From: Mariniflexile sp. AS56
Lineage (GTDB): Bacteria > Bacteroidota > Bacteroidia > Flavobacteriales > Flavobacteriaceae
Assembly (NCBI RefSeq): GCF_030552475.1
Contig: NZ_JAUPED010000006.1
Coordinates: forward strand, 224,313 to 288,312
Length of the DNA: 64,000 nt
Direction of reading: 5' to 3'
In this document: positions 8,311 through 17,339 of the stretch, in pieces
How positions within the stretch are numbered: the first letter of the stretch is position 1
How the letters are laid out: each line of letters opens with the position of its first letter
Translations under genes and position numbers: made by a program
Notes under the pieces: model-generated
The model's input: only the letters and a program-made list of their open reading frames with translations
The model's database searches: none
Told to the model about the DNA's origin: nothing

Positions 8311-11271
8311 ATGAAAAACCTATTTTTTGCTTTTATGGTTACTATATCCATATCTGTCTTTTCTCAAAACAAGACAATTACAGGTAAAGTAACAGATGGC
8401 ACTGGTCAACCCCTCGCCGGTGCAAACATACTTGAAAAGGGTGCCTCTAATGGTTCACTGACAGATTTTGATGGTAATTTCTCAATTAGTGTTGCAAATC
8501 AAAATTCCATATTGAAAATTTCCTATGTTGGTTTTTTGAATCAGGAAATATCAGTTCAGGGTAAAAACACAATCAATATTACATTGAAAGAAGACCTTGA
8601 AGCTCTTGATGAAGTTGTTATTATTGGTTATGGAACGGTCAAGAAAAAAGATTTAACAGGTTCTGTATCTGTCATTAAAGCAGAGGAAGCCTTAATGGCT
8701 CCAGTGGCAAGCGTACAAGATGCACTTCAAGGAAGGGCATCAGGAGTTCAGGTAGTATCTAGTGGAGGCGCACCAGGTTCGGCACCCGATATTATAATTC
8801 GTGGTGGGAACTCTATAACTGGCGGAAATGCACCATTATATGTTGTTGATGGATTTGTTGGAGCTGGAAATATTTCATCTTTGAATCCTAATGACATAGA
8901 ATCCATGCAAATATTAAAAGATGCTTCCTCTACGGCAATATATGGTGCAAGAGGAACGAATGGGGTGATTTTAATTACTACGAAAAAAGGAAAAATAGGT
9001 AAGCCTGTTGTGAACTTTAAAGCATCTAGTGGGGTTCAAACGATACCAGATCAGATAGATGTGCTATCAAGTCGTGAGCTAGCTACATGGTTTAATAACC
9101 TTGCTCCAGATCAAAATAATTTACCTTGGGATTTGAATAACCTTCCAGGAACTGAAACTAATTGGCAAGAGGTAATGACTGGGCCAGCTCAAATGTCCGA
9201 CTATCAGTTATCTGTAAGTGGTGGTAGTGATAATACACAATATTTCCTATCAACTGGATTTCTAAATCAAGAAGGTATCGTAAAGGGCTCGGATTTTAAA
9301 AGGTATAGTTTACGTACTAATATCGACACAAAAATATCAAAAGTCTTTAAGGCAGGGGTTAACCTCGCACTTTCCAGAACCGATAGAGACAATAATGATG
9401 TTAATTTTCAACAATTGTTAAGAGCAGATCCATCAAAACCTATTTACGATGACGAGGGAAATTATTTCATTGGTGATAACCCTCTTTTGGGCAATCAAAC
9501 AGACCATTTGTTAGCAGATGCCGAATTGAATCAAGACGATACTACTCTTGATAAAATCTTTATTAATACTTATGTACAAGCATCTATTTTGGACAATCTT
9601 ATACTAAAGTCAACGTTTGCTGGAGACTTCCTTTATAGCAAACGCCACAGGTTTATACCTTCTACAAATCCTTCCAAAATCCGTAACAATCAATTGGCTT
9701 CGGCTATAATTAACACATTTTACGATGCAGATTTCTTAAATGAAAATACCCTTAACTATACAGAAACATTTGGTAATCATTCATTAAATCTTTTAGGAGC
9801 TGTTACGTTCCAGACCCATAGTAGAGAAACTTCTCAAACTAATGCTGGCGATATACCTAGTGATGGAGTAGGCGTTAATGCCGTTCAGTTGGCACCTGCA
9901 GAAAGTGTATCGATATCTTCAGGTTATACCGAAGATCATTTAATAGGTTTATTAGGAAGGGTACAATATGGGTACAAAGATAAATACTTGCTTACTGCTT
10001 CTATTAGAAGAGATGGGTCATCACGATTAGGAATTAATAACAGATGGAAAAACTTTCCATCTGTCGGGCTTGCTTGGAAAGTAAAAGAAGAACCATTTAT
10101 GCAGAATATAGACGTGATTGATAACTTAAAGATAAGAATGAGTTATGGGCAAACAGGAAATCAGGGAGCAAATCCGTTTGTAACAATTGCAAACTTTAAT
10201 ATTATAAATAACACCATAATTGTGGATGGCGTAACCGTTCCTGGAATCACTCAAGGACAATTGGCAAAACCGGATCTTGGTTGGGAGACCACAGATCAGT
10301 ATGATTTAGGATTAGAGTTTTCTATGTTTAATTCTCGATTTTCTGCCGAGGTAGACCTATATTATAAAAAAACAAAGGATTTATTATTGAATGAACCACA
10401 ACTTGGTTTTACTGGTTTTGGTAGCCAATTAACAAATATTGGAGCGGTTGAAAACAAAGGAATTGATGTAACGTTAAATGGCGTTTTTGTTAGAACAGAC
10501 GATTTTAAATGGGATGCTTCTCTTACAATTTCTAAATATAAAAATGAAGTGCTTAGTTTAGGGCAGAGCACGTTTATAGAAACCAATAGATTAACTGCTC
10601 CAGCGAATGATCGTAATAGTGAATTAAGAGTAGGGCAGCCTTTTGGAGTTTTTGTGGGAGCCATTTATGATGGTTTCGATCCAGCAACGGGCGAGGCTAT
10701 TTTTAGGGATATTAGTGGGCCAAATGGGGAGCCAGATGGACAGTACACTGCAGAGTTTGACGACACCATTATAGGAGATGCTAATCCTGATTTTTATGGA
10801 GGATTTCAAACCAACTTTAAATACAAAAACTTCGATTTATCGGCATTCTTTACATTTAGTGTAGGGAATGAAAATTACAATGAAGAGTTTTTTAGAGCCA
10901 TTGAATCATCAACGAATAGTTTTGCTTTAATTCGAAACAATATGTGGACGCCGCAAAACACCGATAATGCGCTATATCCTGGTTTTAGCAGCTATTCCTA
11001 TGATCGTTCTAGTAGTTTATATATTCAGGATGCTAGTTATTTAAGACTTGGTACTTTGCAATTAGGGTATACCCTTCCTAAAAATTTAATTAAAGGCATT
11101 GGTAAATTTAGAACGTATATTACAGGTACAAACTTGTTGTTAGTAAAATCAGACGATTACCTAGGTTTTGACCCTGATGTAAATACCGGAACTGGCCTTG
11201 AACGTGGGTTTGATGGTATTGCATACCCTAAAAATAGATCAATCCTTTTTGGAATTGATGTTACATTTTAA
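8311..11271 (+). CDS. susC: SusC-like TonB-dependent oligosaccharide transporter
   Basis: A 986-residue outer-membrane receptor. Signal peptide 1-19, carboxypeptidase-D-regulatory-like domain with ITGKVTDGTGQPLAGANI (about 20-105), plug domain beginning near DEVVIIGYGTVKKKDLTG and ending near GARGTNGVILITTKKG (about 97-226), then a beta-barrel ending in the terminal Phe of LFGIDVTF. Length and motif order are those of SusC proteins. It forms a transporter with the SusD-like lipoprotein encoded 29 nt downstream. TonB-dependent import of fucan oligosaccharides into the periplasm is inferred from context. Confidence 0.95.
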   Translation: MKNLFFAFMVTISISVFSQNKTITGKVTDGTGQPLAGANILEKGASNGSLTDFDGNFSISVANQNSILKISYVGFLNQEISVQGKNTINITLKEDLEALDEVVIIGYGTVKKKDLTGSVSVIKAEEALMAPVASVQDALQGRASGVQVVSSGGAPGSAPDIIIRGGNSITGGNAPLYVVDGFVGAGNISSLNPNDIESMQILKDASSTAIYGARGTNGVILITTKKGKIGKPVVNFKASSGVQTIPDQIDVLSSRELATWFNNLAPDQNNLPWDLNNLPGTETNWQEVMTGPAQMSDYQLSVSGGSDNTQYFLSTGFLNQEGIVKGSDFKRYSLRTNIDTKISKVFKAGVNLALSRTDRDNNDVNFQQLLRADPSKPIYDDEGNYFIGDNPLLGNQTDHLLADAELNQDDTTLDKIFINTYVQASILDNLILKSTFAGDFLYSKRHRFIPSTNPSKIRNNQLASAIINTFYDADFLNENTLNYTETFGNHSLNLLGAVTFQTHSRETSQTNAGDIPSDGVGVNAVQLAPAESVSISSGYTEDHLIGLLGRVQYGYKDKYLLTASIRRDGSSRLGINNRWKNFPSVGLAWKVKEEPFMQNIDVIDNLKIRMSYGQTGNQGANPFVTIANFNIINNTIIVDGVTVPGITQGQLAKPDLGWETTDQYDLGLEFSMFNSRFSAEVDLYYKKTKDLLLNEPQLGFTGFGSQLTNIGAVENKGIDVTLNGVFVRTDDFKWDASLTISKYKNEVLSLGQSTFIETNRLTAPANDRNSELRVGQPFGVFVGAIYDGFDPATGEAIFRDISGPNGEPDGQYTAEFDDTIIGDANPDFYGGFQTNFKYKNFDLSAFFTFSVGNENYNEEFFRAIESSTNSFALIRNNMWTPQNTDNALYPGFSSYSYDRSSSLYIQDASYLRLGTLQLGYTLPKNLIKGIGKFRTYITGTNLLLVKSDDYLGFDPDVNTGTGLERGFDGIAYPKNRSILFGIDVTF

Positions 11272-11300
11272 ATCAAGTTTAATTGTTAAAAAATAAGATA

Positions 11301-12875
11301 ATGAAAAATAAGTATAAATATATAATTATAGCTTTTGTTACCATTTTATGTGGTAGCATAACGAGTTGTAACAGCCTTTTAGATGAAGACGCAAGAGGTT
11401 TACTGACTCCAGATACTTTTTTTAAAAATGCAGAAGAAGCCACTTTAGCCTTAAATAATTTAAATGATAATGTTGGTAGTGCAGGATTTCTTGATCATTT
11501 GGGAACCGATGTTGGCGTGTGTGGTAGACAACCATTGTCGGCAGCAGCTAGATTTGGTGCTTTTGAATATGCGCCCGATGATGGCCGTGTAGCAAATACT
11601 TGGAGCGGATATTATACAGTAGTTAGAGATGCCAATTTAGTTTTGGCTAGTATTGAAAGATCTTCTTTGTCTGATGCAGTAAAAGGTAATGCCATTGCTC
11701 AAACACTTTTCTTTAGGGCATTTGTCTATTTAAATCTTGTTACTCAATTTGGAGATGTACCATATTGGAGAGATGAGTTGAATGATATTGAAGCAGTATC
11801 ATTGTTAGGTAAAACGGATTCGAAAGTCATACTTAATGGTATAATTGCAGATTTAGAACAGGCAATTGCATCGGGCTATTTGTCCACAAAAAAATGGAAT
11901 GAAAATGAAGGAAGGCCTACAGTTTGGGCAGCACGCATGTTAAAAGCGCATTGTCATGTTTGGCTTGCTCAATATGATCAAACGGAATGGGCAAAGGCGC
12001 GTACAGAGCTAATTGAAGTAACTGCCAATTCTCCACATCAATTAAGTAATGATTATGCTGAAATGTATCGAGAAGGTAAGGAATTACATAACGAGATTAT
12101 TTTTGGTAAGCAATTATTAGCAGACATAAAAGGCTCAAATGCAAATCCGGCTCATTGGAATAGACCAGCAGAGAATGGCCCTACGAGAACTGCTATGGAT
12201 CAATTAGGTGTCCTTCAAGGATCTTCGGCACTTTGTTTAAGAAAAAGTTTTGCCAACACCTTTAATGCTAATGATAAAAGAAAATTATATAACGTTTGGG
12301 ATAGCCAGTTACAACAAAATGGTACAACAACAGCAGTGTTTAATTGGGTATATGTTCCTAAGGTACAACGCGCTCCAGTACCAGTAAGTGATCCGTTGAT
12401 GTCATTTAATGAGCCAAACGGAAATGGAAGTAATCCAGATCGTATATTTTTATTAGCAGATGCTTATTTATTACTTGCAGAAGCTGAATTTATGATAGGA
12501 GGATCTACTACTGCGGCGCTTGCAGCTATCAATAAAGTAAGAAGCACAGCTAGGACCGGCTTAGCGCCATATACCGCTATTACAATTGAAGACATCCGAA
12601 ATGAACGTGGTTGGGAATTGGTTACTGAAGGATTTTGGGGCCGTAAAAAAGATCTTGTCCGTTGGGGAATATTAGAATCAATAATTATTGGTATGCCAGC
12701 TGCAGAAACAGATGCGGGAGCTCCTGCAGAGGCTATAGCACGTGCGCAAGCTGAGGCCGACATAATTTTAGCTGGAAAAGATGGACAATATCTGGTTTTA
12801 CCAATACCGCTTAATGAAGTATTGCAAAGTAAAGATATAGGTGGTGCCTTGACTCAAAATCCATTATGGGAATAA
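11301..12875 (+). CDS. susD: SusD/RagB-like glycan-binding surface lipoprotein
   Basis: A 524-residue lipoprotein partner of the upstream SusC. The start at 11301 gives a clean lipoprotein signal (lipid-attached Cys 23 in GSITSC); an in-frame TTG at 11283 is less likely. The helical TPR-like pattern of the family is seen (DANLVLASIERS, AQTLFFRAFVYLNLVTQFGDVPYW, NPDRIFLLADAYLLLAEAEF, NERGWELVTEGFWGRKKDLVRWG), and the C-terminus is the usual QNPLWE. It should cap the SusC barrel and bind the polysaccharide at the cell surface. A strong hairpin follows the stop codon (12888-12933). Confidence 0.94.
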   Translation: MKNKYKYIIIAFVTILCGSITSCNSLLDEDARGLLTPDTFFKNAEEATLALNNLNDNVGSAGFLDHLGTDVGVCGRQPLSAAARFGAFEYAPDDGRVANTWSGYYTVVRDANLVLASIERSSLSDAVKGNAIAQTLFFRAFVYLNLVTQFGDVPYWRDELNDIEAVSLLGKTDSKVILNGIIADLEQAIASGYLSTKKWNENEGRPTVWAARMLKAHCHVWLAQYDQTEWAKARTELIEVTANSPHQLSNDYAEMYREGKELHNEIIFGKQLLADIKGSNANPAHWNRPAENGPTRTAMDQLGVLQGSSALCLRKSFANTFNANDKRKLYNVWDSQLQQNGTTTAVFNWVYVPKVQRAPVPVSDPLMSFNEPNGNGSNPDRIFLLADAYLLLAEAEFMIGGSTTAALAAINKVRSTARTGLAPYTAITIEDIRNERGWELVTEGFWGRKKDLVRWGILESIIIGMPAAETDAGAPAEAIARAQAEADIILAGKDGQYLVLPIPLNEVLQSKDIGGALTQNPLWE

Positions 12876-12887
12876 TTTAATTCAATC

Positions 12888-12933
12888 ATTTTTAAGATAA
12901 GAGCTTAGTTGTTTTAGCTCTTATCTTAAAAAA
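12888..12933 (+). terminator. Long hairpin after susD
   Basis: TTAAGATAAGAGCT (12892-12905) and its perfect complement AGCTCTTATCTTAA (12916-12929) enclose a 10-nt loop, and flanking T and A runs extend the stem further. On the plus strand the 3' flank is an A run, not a T run. It is therefore more likely an mRNA-stabilising or partial-termination structure that sets susCD expression apart from the downstream enzymes than a strict intrinsic terminator. Confidence 0.6.
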
Positions 12934-12961
12934 AAATATATACAGACCGATAACTAAAACT

Positions 12962-14767
12962 ATGACAAACCTATTCAAATACATAACGCTAATTGCTATA
13001 ATTACTATAACGATTTCGTGTAAATCCGAAAAAAAAGAGGAAGTTAATGAGCAACCAAATATTCTAATTGTAATTACCGATGATCAAGGTTATGGAGATG
13101 TCGCTCATAATGGAAACACAATTATTAAAACTCCTACTATTGATAAGTTTGCAACGCAAGGGGTAAGCTTAACAAACTATCATGTGGGTACAACTTGTGC
13201 GCCTACAAGAGCAGGATTGTTAACTGGTAGAAATTGTAATAGAAATGGGGTTTGGCATACCATAATGGGAGCTTCTATGTTAAACAGAGAAGAAGTAACT
13301 ATTGCCGATGTATTTAAAGAAAATGGTTATAAAACTGGCATGTTTGGTAAATGGCATTTAGGAGACAACCACCCGTTCGCTCCACAAGATCGCGGTTTTG
13401 AAGAAACCTTTTACCATGGTGGTGGAGGTGTTGGTCAAACACCAGATTATTGGAACAACGATTATTTTGATGACACTTATTATAGAAATGGAACGCCTGA
13501 AAAAGTAGAAGGATACTGTACTGATGTTTGGTTTAATGAAGCCATCAAATTTATTGAAAACAAAAAGGACAATCCGTTTTTGTGTTATTTAAGTTTAAAT
13601 GCGCCTCATTCTCCTTTCAATGTGCCTCAAGAATATTATGATCTTTATAAAGACGAAGAAAGTTTATTAGAAACTCAAAAACGTTTTTATGGTATGATAA
13701 CTAATGTGGATGATAATTTTGACAGACTGTTGAATAAATTAGAAGAGTTAAAAATAGCAGACAATACCATTGTCATTTTTACTACAGATAATGGAACTTC
13801 TAATGGATATAAAGTAGATGAAGAAACGGGAGCAGTCCATGGATACAATGCAGGAATGCGGGGTACAAAAGCTAGCGAATATGAAGGTGGACATAGAGTA
13901 CCTTTTATAATCAGGTGGCCTAATGGAAAATTGGAAGCCGGAAAATCACTTTCAGACTTAACTGCCCATGTAGATCTATTACCAACATTAACATCATTAG
14001 CAGGAATTGATTTTGCTTCAGATAAAGTTATGGATGGTACTGATATTAGCTCATATTTAATAGGTGCATCCAAAATAGAGGATCGCTATTTAGTAACAGA
14101 TACACAACGTATTGCTTGGCCCGAAAAAGGAAAAAATAGTTGTGTAATGGATGGCGAATGGAGATTAATGAATGGGGATGAATTATACAATTTAAGTAAT
14201 GATCCAGGACAAACCATGAACATCGCAGAACAACATCCGGATAGAGTTTCAAATATGAATGCCTTTTATGAAACTTGGTGGGAAAGTGTTATCAAAGAAG
14301 TCAAATATTCAACTATTGATTTAGGTGTTGATGAAGAAGAAGTGATTACTTGTCATGATGCAAGAACTGTAGATTATTATCCACCTTGGAATCAACAAAT
14401 GATAAGAAATGGAGAGCCCATGAAACCGGCATCGTTTTTCGTGAATTTTGTCAAACCAGGTAAGTACACCTTCAAATTAAGACGTTGGCCATCAGAAAGT
14501 AAAATGTCATTAGGAGCTGAAATCTTAGATGACAGACCAGCCACAGAAACTACAGATGCTATTATTGTAGGAAAGGCAATGCGATTTAAAAAAGCCTTCG
14601 TAAAGATTGGAAATCAAGAAGTTTCAGTTGATGTTGATAATGCTTCACAATCTACTGATTTACAATTAACTCTTGAAAAAGGACAGACAGAATTATTAGC
14701 TTGGTTCGAGCTAGAAAATGGAACTTTAACAAATGCATTTTATGTAAATGTTGAAAAAAATAATTAA
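12962..14767 (+). CDS. S1 family sulfatase, lipoprotein, with C-terminal extra domain
   Basis: A 601-residue formylglycine sulfatase. It starts with a lipoprotein signal (ITISCKSEKKEE) and the metal-binding segment VITDDQGYGD. The maturation motif is C-A-P-T-R with Cys 79, the residue converted to formylglycine; MFGKWHLGD follows. The last ~130 residues (from about 470) form a beta-rich module (PGKYTFKLRRWPSE, KGQTELLAWFEL) also present in the sulfatase at 38000. With the sulfatases at 38000 and 50049 it forms one sequence group that shares PQDRGF or TSRGF, GGGVGQ or GGGIGQ, and GYCTDVWF or GFCTDVFF. It should remove sulfate esters from fucan fragments. The maturase (FGE/anSME) is not encoded in this window. 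Confidence 0.93.
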   Translation: MTNLFKYITLIAIITITISCKSEKKEEVNEQPNILIVITDDQGYGDVAHNGNTIIKTPTIDKFATQGVSLTNYHVGTTCAPTRAGLLTGRNCNRNGVWHTIMGASMLNREEVTIADVFKENGYKTGMFGKWHLGDNHPFAPQDRGFEETFYHGGGGVGQTPDYWNNDYFDDTYYRNGTPEKVEGYCTDVWFNEAIKFIENKKDNPFLCYLSLNAPHSPFNVPQEYYDLYKDEESLLETQKRFYGMITNVDDNFDRLLNKLEELKIADNTIVIFTTDNGTSNGYKVDEETGAVHGYNAGMRGTKASEYEGGHRVPFIIRWPNGKLEAGKSLSDLTAHVDLLPTLTSLAGIDFASDKVMDGTDISSYLIGASKIEDRYLVTDTQRIAWPEKGKNSCVMDGEWRLMNGDELYNLSNDPGQTMNIAEQHPDRVSNMNAFYETWWESVIKEVKYSTIDLGVDEEEVITCHDARTVDYYPPWNQQMIRNGEPMKPASFFVNFVKPGKYTFKLRRWPSESKMSLGAEILDDRPATETTDAIIVGKAMRFKKAFVKIGNQEVSVDVDNASQSTDLQLTLEKGQTELLAWFELENGTLTNAFYVNVEKNN

Positions 14768-14800
14768 GCTAAACAATTAAACAATTAAACAATTAAAAAG

Positions 14801-15151
14801 ATGAAAAAAATTATCGTAGTACTATCAGTAATGTTAATAACACTATCTGTAACAGCGCAAAAGAAAAAAGGTAAAGCTGCCAATAACGATTGTTATTTAA
14901 CAGAAGCTGCCAAAACATTTGACTTATCTGATGATAAAAAAATTGAATTAAATGAACTTTTAGTACAGGCTTCTAAAGAACGTGCTTCAATTAAGAAAGG
15001 CGTTAGAGCTGGAGAAATTACTAAAGATGAGGTTAAAGGAAAAACTAGAGGAATTAATCGTAAATATTTTGCTGATTTAGGCAAATTAACAGGTAAGTCT
15101 AGAGAAGAGGTGATGACTTTTGTTAAAGAAGTTGGGAGTAAGTGTAAATAA
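14801..15151 (+). CDS. Small exported helical protein of unknown function
   Basis: A 116-residue protein with a clear signal peptide (MKKIIVVLSVMLITLSVTAQ), followed by a basic, helix-forming mature part with many Lys, Glu and Asp residues and two Cys (DCYL and a C-terminal KCK). It lies 33 nt after a sulfatase and 40 nt before an esterase in the same orientation, so it is probably co-transcribed. The size and helical pattern recall periplasmic Spy/LTXXQ-like proteins, but I see no diagnostic motif. Function is unknown. Confidence 0.7.
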   Translation: MKKIIVVLSVMLITLSVTAQKKKGKAANNDCYLTEAAKTFDLSDDKKIELNELLVQASKERASIKKGVRAGEITKDEVKGKTRGINRKYFADLGKLTGKSREEVMTFVKEVGSKCK

Positions 15152-15191
15152 TAATAAGACTTTTAATTAACCATAAACATTATTTCAAATA

Positions 15192-16322
15192 ATGAGAATC
15201 ATATTTTCAAATAAAATAAATCATCGAGTTTCAACATTGCTCGCTTTAAGCTTTCTGTTTCTTGGAACATTAGAAGCTCAAGACCTGCAAACGGATACTA
15301 GAGTCGATGCCAAAAGAGAGTTTTCAAAACTGGATAATAATAAAAATGGCGTTCTTGAAGTAGCAGAGGTCATCCAAATTTGGAAACTTTTAAGAAAATA
15401 TGATTCTGATAATAATAAGAAGCTTACGCTTGAAGAATATTCAAATTTTGATATTCCATATCTGAAAACTAAGGGAGATATTGAACTTAATGTAAAATAC
15501 AAAACAACAAAAGAAGAAGATTTGTATTTGGATATTTATTATCCTTCACAAAAATCAGAGGGCAACAAATACCCTATAGTATTTTACACCCACGGAGGCG
15601 GTTGGTTTAATGGCAGTAAAGAAAACATTGTGAGATCTCCTGTTGCAGAGCCTTTTTTAGAATTAGTAGAACAAGGCTTTGCAGTAGTTTCAATTAATTA
15701 TAGACTTACAAGAAGTAAATCTGTATTGATGCGTGATTGTGTTATTGATGCTATGGATGCATTAAGGTATCTCTCTAAAAATAGCGATTCATTAAAACTG
15801 GATGCTAACCAAGTTTTTGTTTTAGGAGATTCGGCAGGAGGACATATAGCACAAATGCTATTGCTTGCTAATCCAGATGACTTTAAAGGCGATAAAAAAC
15901 TTTATGGAAATCAATACAAAGTAATAGCAGGGGTTTCATGGTATGGACCTTCTGATTTTACAATAAAAGAATTATTTGAAACGGATGATGCTAAGAAAGA
16001 AGCAGATAGATTTAGCTCTAGAATTACAAAAACAGAATCTAATCCTTCTAAAATGGAGGCTATGTACAAAGAGATGAGTCCTATACTTTATTTAACAAAA
16101 GAAAGTCCACCATTGTTCATGATGGCTGCTGATAATGATACCACTATTCCAGTAGGTCATGCGTATCACATAAAAAAGAAAGCAGATGAAATTGGTGCTA
16201 ACGTCGAAATATTTATAGTAAAAAATGCAGGGCATAATTGGCGAAAAGCAGGAGGACCCATTGACCCAACTCTAGAAGTAATAACCAAAAAAACAGTTGA
16301 CTTTATATTGAAGTACAACTAA
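15192..16322 (+). CDS. Exported alpha/beta-hydrolase carbohydrate esterase with N-terminal EF-hand pair
   Basis: A 376-residue exported protein. After the signal peptide come two EF-hand-like loops, DNNKNGVLEVAE (near 48) and DSDNNKKLTLEE (near 70). An alpha/beta-hydrolase domain of the BD-FAE/acetyl-esterase type follows: oxyanion segment HGGGWFNGSK, nucleophile Ser 214 in GDSAGG, acid in AADNDTTIP and His in AGHNW. It probably removes acetyl groups from the glycan so that the glycosidases and sulfatases can act. The EF-hand pair may bind calcium from seawater. The deacetylase substrate is inference; the fold is clear. Confidence 0.85.
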   Translation: MRIIFSNKINHRVSTLLALSFLFLGTLEAQDLQTDTRVDAKREFSKLDNNKNGVLEVAEVIQIWKLLRKYDSDNNKKLTLEEYSNFDIPYLKTKGDIELNVKYKTTKEEDLYLDIYYPSQKSEGNKYPIVFYTHGGGWFNGSKENIVRSPVAEPFLELVEQGFAVVSINYRLTRSKSVLMRDCVIDAMDALRYLSKNSDSLKLDANQVFVLGDSAGGHIAQMLLLANPDDFKGDKKLYGNQYKVIAGVSWYGPSDFTIKELFETDDAKKEADRFSSRITKTESNPSKMEAMYKEMSPILYLTKESPPLFMMAADNDTTIPVGHAYHIKKKADEIGANVEIFIVKNAGHNWRKAGGPIDPTLEVITKKTVDFILKYN

Positions 16323-16355
16323 CAAATTTTTATTAACTATTTAAACAATTACATT

Positions 16356-17282
16356 ATGAAAACAAATTACAGAATGAAAACAATTAAAACCGGGTTAGCA
16401 GTTTTTGCTATGGCCTTGAGCTTTACATTTGTAAGTGCTCAAACGGAAGATGTACTTGTAACTGACAACATTAGAACTATCACCACTAATGTATATGCAG
16501 GTGGACCAATTACAATTGAATCAGGTGTACAAAGTGTAGAGGGAACAACATTTAAAATTCAAGCTACTCTTACTCCTAATTCAGCTTTATCAGGTGCTTC
16601 AGCATTTATTGAGAGTAATGGTTCTAATAGATATGGAGTTGATGGAGCTGGAATTGAAGGAGACAACGTTGAAAGTATTGAAACTAGTAATTTAACAGTT
16701 ATTGATTTTGATCCTGGTACAACATCTTACACAGTAGCCGATATCTCAGACTTACATTTTACTGGGATTACTCTTTTTAATTCCAATAATGCTCTTGATC
16801 AAATAGTTTTTGATATTGTTGGAGGGTCTAATCCTGGTAATTTTAACATAGGTGTAACGGCAACAAGAGCTCCAACGATTACTTTTGGTGATCCCTATAC
16901 GAATGCAGCAGCAGTAGAAACCACAGTTGGGAGTACTACAGGGGTAACTGCTTTTACTATGTCTAATGGTACTACAGATGCTGCTGATGCTTACCAAATT
17001 ATTGGTACTAACTGGGCGCTTACTTTTAAAAAAGACCTTTCACTATCTGTGAACGATGTTATTAAAAAAGGTGCATTATCTATTTACCCTACAGTAGTAG
17101 AAAACACGTTTACAGTAAGCAAAGCGTTTGAAACATTACAACTTTTTGATATTACTGGTAAAACAGTAAGAACATTTAGTGCTACTGATGCTTTAGAAGT
17201 GTCTGGACTTGTTTCTGGATTATACATCGTTAAAATACAGTCTGAAGTTGGCATAGCTACTGGTAGATTGATTATAAAATAA
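16356..17282 (+). CDS. T9SS-sorted surface protein, stand-alone accessory domain
   Basis: A 308-residue protein; a second possible start is 16374 (MKTIKTGL). Signal peptide to about residue 29, a beta-rich domain of about 200 residues, then a type IX C-terminal sorting domain (LSIYPTVVENTF, LQLFDITGKTVR, LVSGLYIVKI, GRLIIK). No catalytic motif is recognised. Parts of the central domain (ESIETSNLTVID, TAFTMSNGTTDAADAY) resemble the extra domain of the GH107 enzyme encoded next (ENITIDTFKSITIV, ESFTIKNGSTATNDKW). It may be a glycan-binding surface module that works beside the endo-fucanases. This is inferred from similarity by eye. Confidence 0.75.
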   Translation: MKTNYRMKTIKTGLAVFAMALSFTFVSAQTEDVLVTDNIRTITTNVYAGGPITIESGVQSVEGTTFKIQATLTPNSALSGASAFIESNGSNRYGVDGAGIEGDNVESIETSNLTVIDFDPGTTSYTVADISDLHFTGITLFNSNNALDQIVFDIVGGSNPGNFNIGVTATRAPTITFGDPYTNAAAVETTVGSTTGVTAFTMSNGTTDAADAYQIIGTNWALTFKKDLSLSVNDVIKKGALSIYPTVVENTFTVSKAFETLQLFDITGKTVRTFSATDALEVSGLVSGLYIVKIQSEVGIATGRLIIK

Positions 17283-17339
17283 TTTAAAATTCTAAGTTCT
17301 AAATCTACCATACTATAATTTTTACCATTTGTTAGTACT

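Noticed and set aside
12464..12763. A 99-codon minus-strand frame rich in Ala and Ser inside susD
   Set aside because: It is the antisense of the Ala-rich SusD C-terminus and shows no signal peptide, domain or operon context.
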